The notes under the pieces were generated by a model that searched no databases, was not told the origin of the DNA, and saw only the letters and a list, made by a program, of their open reading frames with translations. Positions 1-5,145 of a stretch of DNA of 5,145 nt are shown here, piece by piece. Every line of letters begins with the position of its first letter. Positions within the stretch are counted from its first letter, which is position 1. A program made the translations under genes and the position numbers. The DNA comes from Nitrososphaerota archaeon (GTDB lineage: Archaea > Thermoproteota > Nitrososphaeria > Nitrososphaerales > CADDZS01): contig JAPCJV010000175.1 of NCBI GenBank assembly GCA_027886785.1, forward strand, positions 1 through 5,145, written 5' to 3'.

Positions 1-228
1 CGTATGCAGGCGTTGATTGAGCATTCACGGATGTTTTTGGAATTAAGACAGGTGATGCGACAACTAAGAGAAAAAGGAAAAGTATCAGAAATTGACGAAA
101 ACCCTCACGTAGGTCTTCATTTTTCATCGGTCATTCCTCGTTCCATAGTGTTTGCTCCTAGTCTAGACAGAATCCATTTTACGCGAACGCTTGCACAGAT
201 GGAGTCTCAAAACATGGACGAGGCTTAG
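1..228 (+). CDS. C-terminal part of an unrecognised protein (5' end outside or at window edge)
   Basis: The frame is open at the first base of the window (codon CGT before the ATG at 4) and closes at TAG 226-228. The 74 residues after that ATG are therefore probably the C-terminal part of a longer protein, although a start at 4 cannot be excluded. The first 25 or so residues look helical and basic (alternating Leu/Met/Arg/Lys). They are followed by a more hydrophobic stretch with a PRSIVFAP segment and a short polar C-terminus ending in DEA. There is no signal peptide, membrane segment or motif that I recognise. The stop codon overlaps the stop of the convergent 225-671 gene by 4 nt, which supports both frames being real. 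Function unknown. Confidence 0.7.
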   Translation, partial: RMQALIEHSRMFLELRQVMRQLREKGKVSEIDENPHVGLHFSSVIPRSIVFAPSLDRIHFTRTLAQMESQNMDEA

Positions 229-671
229 GCTGCAGTTTGAGCCGGACTGGGCACCTCGGCCTGGGCAGCGTACGCGGTCCTAACGTGGGGTCTCTTTAAC
301 AGTGCGGGCGAAGGATAGGGGAGATCAGTAGTTCCGGCGAGCATAAAAATAACGGCGTATACTGTTTGGTAAATTCGGGTAAACACAAAGGGAACATTGG
401 TTTGAGGATCGGCGGAGAGAAGTTTCTCAATCTCGGATTCCTCCCCCGAGATAGTCGCGGTACCTTCTATAACGAATTTCGCTATAGCTGGCTCTGTGTC
501 CATCGTCATCTTAAAATTGAGCACGACATTATCGCTTGATCTGTCCGCTTCTTCCAAATTTGCCCCAAAATCGAATATGACCGGAGTGTTGTGATTAGCC
601 CTGTCATCCAGTTTCTGGACATTCACATTTCTGATTCTTGTGATGACTTCAGTTTGGGATTTTTCGGGCAT
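225..671 (-). CDS. SecB-like chaperone, putative (148 aa)
   Basis: The ATG is at 671-669. An in-frame stop at 680-678 lies two codons upstream, so this is the earliest possible start. A GTGAT stretch (minus strand, about 5 nt before ATG) is a partial match to the archaeal anti-Shine-Dalgarno sequence. Residues about 8-75 alternate like beta strands (VITRIRNVNV, NVVLNFKMTMD, IAKFVIEGTATI). Next comes an acidic helix, then a TNVPFVFTRIYQTVYAVIF segment and a DLPYPSPALL turn. This order of strands, followed by a proline-led helix with a conserved-looking Arg and a proline-rich end, resembles the SecB family (in E. coli SecB, NILFPYAREC... then a proline-containing segment), and the length also fits (E. 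coli SecB is 155 aa). Known SecB proteins are cytosolic holdases that keep substrates unfolded. The tail from about 130 is Ala/Pro-rich and probably disordered. The gene is divergent from the AAA+ ATPase. The coding call is firm; the family call is by eye only. Confidence 0.82.
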   Translation of the reverse strand: MPEKSQTEVITRIRNVNVQKLDDRANHNTPVIFDFGANLEEADRSSDNVVLNFKMTMDTEPAIAKFVIEGTATISGEESEIEKLLSADPQTNVPFVFTRIYQTVYAVIFMLAGTTDLPYPSPALLKRPHVRTAYAAQAEVPSPAQTAA

Positions 672-694
672 TATTGATCACGACTAGCGAGCAG

Positions 695-725
695 TGTCCG
701 AACTATTCCGATCGTATAGTGGACA
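695..725. repeat. Imperfect inverted repeat near the minus-strand promoter
   Basis: Left arm TGTCC (695-699) and ACTAT (702-706) pair with ATAGT (716-720) and GGACA (721-725), with a 2-nt bulge (GA) on the left. The 9-nt centre contains the palindrome CGATCG (709-714). The repeat starts about 24 nt upstream of the SecB-like start codon and covers its best TATA-like candidate, so an operator is possible. CAGTGT also occurs as a direct repeat at 692-697 and 724-729, on either side of the structure. Pairing was read by eye. Confidence 0.4.
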
Positions 726-745
726 GTGTTCGTTGTCTCCTCCAT

Positions 746-762
746 CCACTAGGGACTAGTGG
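746..762. repeat. Perfect inverted repeat, 7-bp arms with 3-nt spacer
   Basis: CCACTAG (746-752) and CTAGTGG (756-762) are exact reverse complements around GGA. The element lies near the middle of the divergent gap, about 75 nt from one start codon and about 140 nt from the other. A dimeric regulator's operator is one reading, and a small hairpin in a long leader is another. No T-run follows on either strand, which argues against a terminator. Confidence 0.5.
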
Positions 763-780
763 CATAATCGTCTCACAATA

Positions 781-820
781 TTTGAATCTTTATTCCGAAA
801 TAAAGACTTGTGGATTCAAA
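781..820. repeat. Two-part A+T-rich hairpin upstream of the ATPase gene
   Basis: The inner stem is CTTTATT (788-794) with AATAAAG (799-805) around a CCGA loop. It is directly enclosed by an outer stem, TTTGAAT (781-787) with ATTCAAA (814-820). Eight unpaired bases (806-813) interrupt the 3' side only. In total 14 of the bases on each side pair exactly. It ends 80 nt before the ATPase start codon. It could act as a cruciform or operator in DNA, or fold in RNA if transcription starts further upstream. No matching known RNA family is recognised. Confidence 0.5.
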
Positions 821-848
821 ATACTAACGCTAAGTCCATAATAACTAA

Positions 849-861
849 AGTACCATGTACT
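849..861. repeat. Short inverted repeat upstream of the ATPase start
   Basis: AGTAC (849-853) and GTACT (857-861) are reverse complements around CAT. The element lies 38-50 nt before the ATG at 900 and just downstream of the best TATA-like stretch (837-844). That places it where a repressor could block transcription initiation. A 5-bp arm is short enough to arise by chance. Confidence 0.3.
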
Positions 862-899
862 GAAATAACAAGTCAGTCCTCTCATCGCGAGTGTAGAAT

Positions 900-2084
900 A
901 TGTCTGAATTTTCCGAAAACGTCGTTCCCGAAAAACCAAAGGAACGGAAGACTCACACTGCCGAGTCTACTGGCGTTAGATTAAACATTACGATCTCAAA
1001 AAAGAAACAGGTCGAGAGACCGGAGCTCGTGGAGAAGTATGACGTAGAAAACTATGACCTTATGCAAGGACAGAGCTTTGAGGGCAAACTTAGGGCGTTA
1101 ATCCCTCGGGGGACTCCAGAGTATCTAGATCACGGTGAAAAATACGTTGAGAGGATCACGAGAGCACTTTATCATTTCAAGCAGTGTGCTCTAATTGGTC
1201 CTTCGGGAACCGGTAAGACCCACATTGTATATCTTGTGGCAGAGCTCTCAGGGCTTCCCATATGGGAAATCAACTGTGGGCTGCAGACCTCCGCCTATGA
1301 TCTCTTTGGGAGATATGTGGGCCTCGGCAAGGAAAATTGGATCGACGGTCAGATTGTCTCCTGGTGCCGATATGGGGGAATACTGTATTTGGACGAGGCT
1401 AACATGATGAAGCAGGACGTCGCGACGAGGTTGAATCCGGTGTTGGACACCAGGGGTCACCTTGTTCTAACGGAGAAAGATAACGAAATCATTCCGAGAC
1501 ATCCGACAGGCTACGTTGTGATCAGCATGAATCCGTACTCGGCGGAGTTTGCAGGTACAAAACCCCTGAACGCGGCTTTTAGGCGACGGATGTCCGTCTG
1601 GATTGACTTTGACTACCTCAGCGTAGGAAACAAAATAGCTGCAGACGAGATTGCTCTGGTCGAGAAAAAGAGTAAGGTTCCAAAGGACGTGGCAACCGGC
1701 ATCATTAGAGTGGGTGCGGAGCTGAGACGTCAATACAAGGCAAACGAGATACCTTACGGCCCATCCATTGGCGACTTGGTGAATTGGGCGCTTTTAGTTG
1801 CGGATGGAGTGGCTCCTGAAGTCGCCGCGGAAGAAACAGTAATTGCAATGACATCGGACAATGCGGAAGTCCAGGACACGGTGAGGCGTGTGGTTAGAAT
1901 GATTTTTTCGGGCTCCCGCCAGAAATCCGACGCGTCATCTTCCGCAGAAAAGGTACAGGAAATTGTGGAAGAAAAGCAGTTAGAAGAACCCGCAGCCCCC
2001 AAAATCATCGAACGCCCCAAGTATTCAATGCATGCTATGGAAAGTGAAGATTCTGAATTCAATTTCGGGACCAGTGACATCTGA
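900..2084 (+). CDS. MoxR-family AAA+ ATPase, NorQ/CbbQ type, with extended tails (394 aa)
   Basis: The product is an ATP-hydrolysing ring protein that, in known relatives (NorQ, CbbQ), remodels or activates a client enzyme together with a VWA partner. Visible motifs are Walker A GPSGTGKT (residues 100-107), Walker B ILYLDEAN (161-168, catalytic Asp165/Glu166), sensor 1 ISMNP (208-212) and an arginine-finger cluster FRRRM (227-231). The segments FGRYVG, NWIDGQ and NPVLDTRG are also typical of the NorQ/CbbQ branch. The core spans about 72-325. Residues 1-70 and about 325-394 are charged extensions, the latter acidic and probably disordered; NorQ/CbbQ are normally about 260-300 aa. At the expected sensor 2 (PSIGDLVNWA, 288-297) the usual Arg appears to be Gly291. 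The ATG is fixed by an in-frame TAG at 894-896. There is no Shine-Dalgarno site, so the mRNA may be leaderless or have a short leader. The gene lies 59 bp upstream of the VWA gene, probably in the same transcript. Confidence 0.96.
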   Translation: MSEFSENVVPEKPKERKTHTAESTGVRLNITISKKKQVERPELVEKYDVENYDLMQGQSFEGKLRALIPRGTPEYLDHGEKYVERITRALYHFKQCALIGPSGTGKTHIVYLVAELSGLPIWEINCGLQTSAYDLFGRYVGLGKENWIDGQIVSWCRYGGILYLDEANMMKQDVATRLNPVLDTRGHLVLTEKDNEIIPRHPTGYVVISMNPYSAEFAGTKPLNAAFRRRMSVWIDFDYLSVGNKIAADEIALVEKKSKVPKDVATGIIRVGAELRRQYKANEIPYGPSIGDLVNWALLVADGVAPEVAAEETVIAMTSDNAEVQDTVRRVVRMIFSGSRQKSDASSSAEKVQEIVEEKQLEEPAAPKIIERPKYSMHAMESEDSEFNFGTSDI

Positions 2085-2128
2085 TCACTCTAAGATCCTG
2101 GCTGTCTTAACGCGGACAGAAATTCCCT

Positions 2129-2132
2129 GGAG
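2129..2132 (+). promoter_or_regulatory. Possible ribosome binding site of the VWA gene
   Basis: GGAG lies 11 nt before ATG 2144, in the 59-bp gap after the ATPase stop. The ATPase gene lacks such a site, so the pair shows a common archaeal pattern: no site on the first gene and a site on the internal gene of an operon. A short CTGTC/GACAG inverted repeat (2102-2119) lies just upstream but lacks a T-run, so it is not an obvious terminator. Confidence 0.45.
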
Positions 2133-2143
2133 TCACTCACAAG

Positions 2144-3886
2144 ATGAATCCTACTGACTTTGCTTGGAGTTCTCTCCAATCCATAACTGGTCTCCAGCCC
2201 AAGGACATCAAGCTTCTAGTGGACGAAATCGAATACCCGACGCTGGGGACAGATGCAGTTGGGTACGTCCTCCACCTGAGCATGCCACTTAGACCTCGCG
2301 ACAATGTTTACTCCCTTCACGGAATGTACTTCGACAATGACAAGAATGGCAGGTCATCCATGTGGAGGATGTATCGGGCTTCGGTCTATCATTTGTGTCT
2401 GCATGCTATTTCCACGGATTACCGAGTTTACAGGAGTATCTCGAAGTATACTCCTTCCACAAACAATTTCATGTTCGCTATTTCGGTAACAGAAGATTAT
2501 GCGATTCTTGGCCACATGCGATCTAAGTGGCCAGGTTTGCTTCTCGACTGTGCCTATGCGAGTAGGCTCACTGCCCTAAGATTCAAACCTGCGGAAATAG
2601 CCGCAGACCCTGGAACATGCCTCGCAGCGAACATCCTCTCGTATTCCTTAATTGGAAAGCCGGTGTATTCTCTGGGAAAAGAACTGAATGAGCAGGCGCT
2701 GTCGCTGCATGAGTCTCTTAAGGAGCTTGAGGCCTCCGCTGAGAAATATTATTCCTCCATCGGCCGTAAAAAGGAACAGGAATCCCCCATAATCGGACTG
2801 GATTCAAAGAAAATTAATTCTGTCAAGAAAATATTGGATCTTTTTACTGCTCAGTCGTTTTACATGGAGCAAATCCCGGCGCCCCCTTTTGCAGACAATC
2901 ACGGGCCCAATGATCTTTTTGAAAGCTCGCTTTCCGGCGGAGAGTCTGTGTCCTTCGATTCCATCTTAAAAGAATCCGCCGCGGATTATGGTCTCAATTT
3001 GTCCGCGAGTGCCTTGAAGGATTCTGAAAAACAGCTCGAAATTGAAAGCCAGTCCGTGCTCGGGGACTGGGAATATTCGATTTCCGAGATGAAGCGGCTT
3101 GCTGACAATTATCGAGTCCTTGACCCAAAAACTCATTTCGAGGATTTTCTTTTCCCCAAGGAGGATTACGCTGAATTTGTCCGAACCAGGGCAAAGCTGA
3201 TTGGTCCAATACGACTCATTCTCGACCAGCTAAGAAGCGTAAAGTCAAACCTCGATGATACCGTCAAAGAGTCGGGCAACGTAGACATGCCCACTGCAAT
3301 CCAGGTCATCGCCTCAAAGTCCAGTCGGCGTGATGTATTCTATCAAGAAGAAAACGAGACCAAGAGCGAGGCGTGGGCTATTCTCATCGATTCAAGTAAA
3401 AGTTTGGAAACTTTCGCAGAGGACATTCGGGAGTTAGTTGTATGCCTAGCGGAAGTAGCGAAGGATCTCATTCCAAATCCCAACTCGTGGGGTTGCTATT
3501 CTTTCAATGAAAACCTCTACATCATCAAGGACTTTTCAGAACTCTACGGGATGAGGACGAAATCTAGGATCGGAGGACTGGGATCGGGGTTGAAAACCTA
3601 CCTCCCGGATGCCCTAAGGATGGCCGCTAATAAGCTCAAAAATACTCAGGAACAGATCAAGGTTCTCTTGGTTGCCTCTGACGGATTCCCCCTGGGGTAT
3701 GAAGGAATCGACGAAGATTTGGTAAGTGCTATTCAGCAGATCAACAGGGCAGGGATTCAGCTGATTGGGATGGGAATAGGAAGTTCCTCCATCAAGAAAT
3801 ATTTCAGATCAAACTGTCTCATCTCCAGTCCTTTTGACCTGATGAAATCCTTTGTAAAGATCTACATAGAGCTCGCGGGCTCGTAG
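2144..3886 (+). CDS. VWA-domain protein, NorD/CobT/CbbO type, partner of the AAA+ ATPase (580 aa)
   Basis: The C-terminal VWA domain (about 405-580) has a complete metal-ion-dependent adhesion site: D416-S-S418-K-S420, T485 and D513 (in ASDGFP). It is preceded by VDMPTAIQVIASKSSRRDVF (380-399), which matches the segment usually found just before the VWA domain in NorD proteins. The N-terminal part (about 1-190) contains an HLCLH motif (His83, His87) in a helix, reminiscent of the NorD/CbbO N-terminal region. The middle (about 190-375) is hydrophilic with likely coiled-coil segments near 190-215 and 335-375. The length is close to NorD (around 600 aa). In known pairs the VWA protein bridges the ATPase ring to the client through its metal site. 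The start is fixed: the in-frame stop TAA at 2108-2110 is followed by no other start codon before ATG 2144, and GGAG at 2129-2132 is a plausible ribosome site. The client is unknown; no norCB, RuBisCO or cobN gene is visible. Confidence 0.95.
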   Translation: MNPTDFAWSSLQSITGLQPKDIKLLVDEIEYPTLGTDAVGYVLHLSMPLRPRDNVYSLHGMYFDNDKNGRSSMWRMYRASVYHLCLHAISTDYRVYRSISKYTPSTNNFMFAISVTEDYAILGHMRSKWPGLLLDCAYASRLTALRFKPAEIAADPGTCLAANILSYSLIGKPVYSLGKELNEQALSLHESLKELEASAEKYYSSIGRKKEQESPIIGLDSKKINSVKKILDLFTAQSFYMEQIPAPPFADNHGPNDLFESSLSGGESVSFDSILKESAADYGLNLSASALKDSEKQLEIESQSVLGDWEYSISEMKRLADNYRVLDPKTHFEDFLFPKEDYAEFVRTRAKLIGPIRLILDQLRSVKSNLDDTVKESGNVDMPTAIQVIASKSSRRDVFYQEENETKSEAWAILIDSSKSLETFAEDIRELVVCLAEVAKDLIPNPNSWGCYSFNENLYIIKDFSELYGMRTKSRIGGLGSGLKTYLPDALRMAANKLKNTQEQIKVLLVASDGFPLGYEGIDEDLVSAIQQINRAGIQLIGMGIGSSSIKKYFRSNCLISSPFDLMKSFVKIYIELAGS

Positions 3887-3887
3887 A

Positions 3888-3900
3888 TCCTATTTTAGGA
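3888..3900. repeat. Small palindrome across the convergent gene junction
   Basis: TCCTA (3888-3892) and TAGGA (3896-3900) are reverse complements around TTT. The element begins 2 nt after the VWA stop (3884-3886) and covers the last codons and the stop (3892-3890) of the convergent 3890-4465 gene. With only 3 bp between the two genes, any terminator must lie inside the opposite gene. A two-way signal is possible, but the stem is only 5 bp. Confidence 0.3.
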
Positions 3901-4465
3901 CAGCGATCCTGAAAGTTTCTGCGTACCAGAACTTTTTCTGATGTTCAACCCGCGCTTCAGTCGAGGGCAGAACATATCTGGGCAAACCATCCTTGAAAAC
4001 AATTCTGAATCTGCCATTCGCGTCGAATCCTCGAGATGGGAGCTCGGACAAGAGTTTTCTTGCAGCTTCCAGAGCCGGTATTTTTGCCTTGAGGGATTCT
4101 AGAACCTTGAAAAGAATGGAGATCTCGTTCGACACCTTTGCGGTGTCAGATCCACCTGCAAGTTTCAAAGTGTGATCCTCTGACTCGAGAGTAATCCACC
4201 CTTTTTCCTCACTAGTCTCTTTTTTGCGGTCGTCTTTCTTTTTCCGATCGTCGATTCCCGCGCTGGGATTGGATAACTGCGCACTCATGGAATTTAACCG
4301 CGGATCTGAAGATTCCCTTGCAAGGCGTAGCAAGATACCTAGTCGATCTTCGTACCGCTTAATCATCTTGGAGTGAGTATCGACCGACTGGTCCATTATG
4401 GCCAGGACTTCGTTCAGATGCTCGAAAGTCAGGATGGAATTGGAAAGCCCGAGTTCCTCCCTCAT
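3890..4465 (-). CDS. Unrecognised protein with helical N-terminus and Lys/Asp linker (191 aa)
   Basis: Not recognised. It is soluble, with no signal peptide or membrane segment. Residues 1-55 look helical, possibly coiled coil. Residues 72-83 are a charged linker made of two tandem six-codon units (DDRKKK, DDRKKE; 4217-4252), imperfect at the DNA level. The C-terminal part (about 88-191) starts with strands (GWITLES, HTLKLAGG), then has a long helix (about 110-145) and a strand-rich end (GRFRIVFKDGLPRYVLP). The ATG at 4465-4463 has a GGTGA site 10 nt upstream (4482-4478), matching the archaeal anti-Shine-Dalgarno. The frame stays open upstream to a TAG at 4534-4532 but offers no ATG, GTG or TTG there, so this start is preferred. 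It is probably co-transcribed with the gene 82 bp upstream (4548 onward). It converges on the VWA gene with a 3-bp gap, so any link to the ATPase-VWA pair is by position only. Confidence 0.88.
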   Translation of the reverse strand: MREELGLSNSILTFEHLNEVLAIMDQSVDTHSKMIKRYEDRLGILLRLARESSDPRLNSMSAQLSNPSAGIDDRKKKDDRKKETSEEKGWITLESEDHTLKLAGGSDTAKVSNEISILFKVLESLKAKIPALEAARKLLSELPSRGFDANGRFRIVFKDGLPRYVLPSTEARVEHQKKFWYAETFRIAVLK

Positions 4466-4477
4466 CCTAGAAATGTC

Positions 4478-4482
4478 ACCGG
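4478..4482 (-). promoter_or_regulatory. Ribosome binding site of the 191-aa gene
   Basis: Read on the minus strand, GGTGA lies 10 nt before ATG 4465-4463 and complements the TCACC of archaeal 16S rRNA 3' ends. It supports this ATG over a non-standard start further upstream, even though the reading frame is open for 22 more codons. Confidence 0.5.
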
Positions 4483-4547
4483 GAGTCTCTCCTGTTCGAG
4501 GAATCGATAGCCGAGCTTCGGAGATTTTTCTCTAAATCGTGAGTAAA

Positions 4548-5145
4548 TTACTGCTTTTCGCCCAGCACGGATTTCATGGCGTCCTGCTGGTTTTGACCGG
4601 GTGCAGCTTTGTCCCTCACTTCCACCGTGTTACCTTGGGAATCAGTAGAGGAACCGCTGCCGGTAGTCTGTTTTCCCCCGATCGTTGGTTTGCTCGGAAC
4701 GAGCGCTGGTACCTTTCTTAGTTCCTTTGCGACCTTCTCAAGAGTCATGACACGGCCGCTCATCTTCTGTCTCTTGTCATTCAGCATGACCTTGATTTCG
4801 GGAATTACCTCAAGTAAAATGCGAATCAATACATCGCTTTGGAAAGACTCGAGGGGCCTTGAGATCATAGAGCCTGCATTGTTGAAAACGCACACCATTC
4901 CCTGAGGTGTTAACACTACATCGGAAATCGAGGAATCGGTCTTTGAGATCGATTCCGGTTTAATGTGATACGAGAGATTCAAGGGATTGATGATTTGTTT
5001 GAGCTGAGTGGAGACTTCGGCCCCGTAGGTCCGCTCCATCTCAATCAATTCAAAGATCTGCTGGGTTTCTTCCTGAAGAGATTTTATTGCAAAGTTAATA
5101 TCCAGATCACTGCGACTAGCCTGCGCAGCATTTTTTCGTGCAGCA
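4548..5145 (-). CDS. Unrecognised protein, 5' end beyond the window (at least 198 aa)
   Basis: The frame ends at TAA 4550-4548 and stays open to the window edge. A TTG at 5048-5046 could be read as a start giving 166 aa. However, the 32 codons before it (through LDINFAIKSLQEETQQIFEL) read as an amphipathic helix running smoothly into the rest, so the TTG is more likely an internal leucine and the gene is partial. Order of parts: helical, polar N-terminal segment; a short strand region with VVLTPQGMVCVFNN; then SDVLIRILLEVIPEIKVML and a basic helix. The last 50 or so residues are rich in Gly, Ser, Thr, Pro and Gln and are probably disordered. No catalytic motif, signal peptide or membrane segment is visible. 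The 82-bp gap to the same-strand 3890-4465 gene suggests one transcript. Function unknown; a structural or scaffold role is only a guess. Confidence 0.85.
   Translation of the reverse strand, partial: AARKNAAQASRSDLDINFAIKSLQEETQQIFELIEMERTYGAEVSTQLKQIINPLNLSYHIKPESISKTDSSISDVVLTPQGMVCVFNNAGSMISRPLESFQSDVLIRILLEVIPEIKVMLNDKRQKMSGRVMTLEKVAKELRKVPALVPSKPTIGGKQTTGSGSSTDSQGNTVEVRDKAAPGQNQQDAMKSVLGEKQ

Larger units (their letters stand above)
672..899. promoter_or_regulatory. Divergent intergenic region with several inverted repeats
   Basis: This 228-bp gap separates the start of the SecB-like gene (minus) from the start of the AAA+ gene (plus), so it should hold promoters for both. No ORF of useful length lies within it. 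Bases 781-860 are about 70% A+T, clearly richer than the flanking genes. TATA-like candidates are CATAATAA around 837-844 for the plus gene and CTATACGA (minus strand, around 719-712) for the minus gene. Both would give short leaders of about 20-35 nt if archaeal spacing applies. Neither is strong. Four inverted repeats (695-725, 746-762, 781-820, 849-861) are listed separately. Confidence 0.5.

Noticed and set aside
1248..2080. Minus-strand open frames opposite the ATPase (70, 88 and 108 codons).
   Set aside because: They lie antisense to a gene with clear AAA+ motifs, have unlikely composition (many Cys, Ser, His) and no ribosome site. They are shadows.
900..2084. GvpN, the gas vesicle MoxR-type ATPase.
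   Set aside because: The motifs fit NorQ/CbbQ better, the next gene is a NorD-like VWA protein, and no GvpA-type small hydrophobic shell protein is present.
3929..3937. T-run just after the VWA gene as an archaeal terminator.
   Set aside because: It lies inside the convergent gene's coding sequence as Lys/Phe codons and is no richer than other T-runs there. Possible, but not supported without transcript ends.
4511..4529. CCGA-GCT-TCGG hairpin followed by a T-run, like a terminator on the plus strand.
   Set aside because: No plus-strand gene ends nearby; both flanking genes are on the minus strand. The stem is only 4 bp.
4466..4531. N-terminal extension of the 191-aa gene by 22 codons.
   Set aside because: The frame is open and reads plausibly, but it has no ATG, GTG or TTG. 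The ATG at 4465-4463 has a well-placed GGTGA site, so the extension is not included.
5046..5048. TTG as the start of the last minus-strand gene (166 aa).
   Set aside because: The frame continues open to the window edge with protein-like helical sequence, so the gene is called partial and the TTG is treated as an internal leucine.
1..5145. CRISPR array, tRNA/rRNA gene, insertion sequence or attachment site.
   Set aside because: No regularly spaced repeats, cloverleaf, transposase or terminal inverted repeat could be seen by eye on either strand.

Overview
The window looks archaeal. Coding is dense on both strands, coding ends meet tail to tail with almost no spacer, Shine-Dalgarno-like sites are weak and GGTGA-like, arginine is often AGG/AGA, and base composition is moderate (near 50% G+C by eye). 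A soil-type Nitrososphaerota (ammonia-oxidising archaeon) or an element living in one would fit, but this is an inference: the sequence contains no taxonomic marker.

Layout, left to right. (1) The 3' end of a plus-strand gene of unknown function (to 228) overlaps by 4 nt the end of (2) a minus-strand gene (225-671) whose 148-aa product resembles a SecB-type holdase chaperone. (3) A 228-bp non-coding gap (672-899) separates divergent genes. It is partly A+T-rich and carries four inverted repeats. (4) A plus-strand pair follows: a NorQ/CbbQ-type MoxR AAA+ ATPase (900-2084) and, 59 bp later, a 580-aa NorD/CobT-type von Willebrand factor A (VWA) protein with an intact metal-ion site (2144-3886). 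(5) Only 3 bp after the VWA stop, two minus-strand genes of unknown function converge on it (3890-4465, and 4548 to beyond the window end). Both encode hydrophilic proteins with helical and low-complexity segments.

The best understood part is the ATPase-VWA pair. In known NorQ-NorD and CbbQ-CbbO pairs, a hexameric AAA+ ring is coupled through the VWA protein's metal site to a client enzyme, which it remodels or loads with metal. No client enzyme of those systems (nitric oxide reductase, RuBisCO, cobaltochelatase) is visible here. What surrounds the pair is a possible SecB-like chaperone and two unrecognised proteins. A chaperone or remodelling locus with an unknown client is the main hypothesis. 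An alternative is a virus or mobile element, because large spindle-shaped archaeal viruses carry separate MoxR-type ATPase and VWA genes. No integrase, capsid, transposase or tRNA attachment site is visible to support that.
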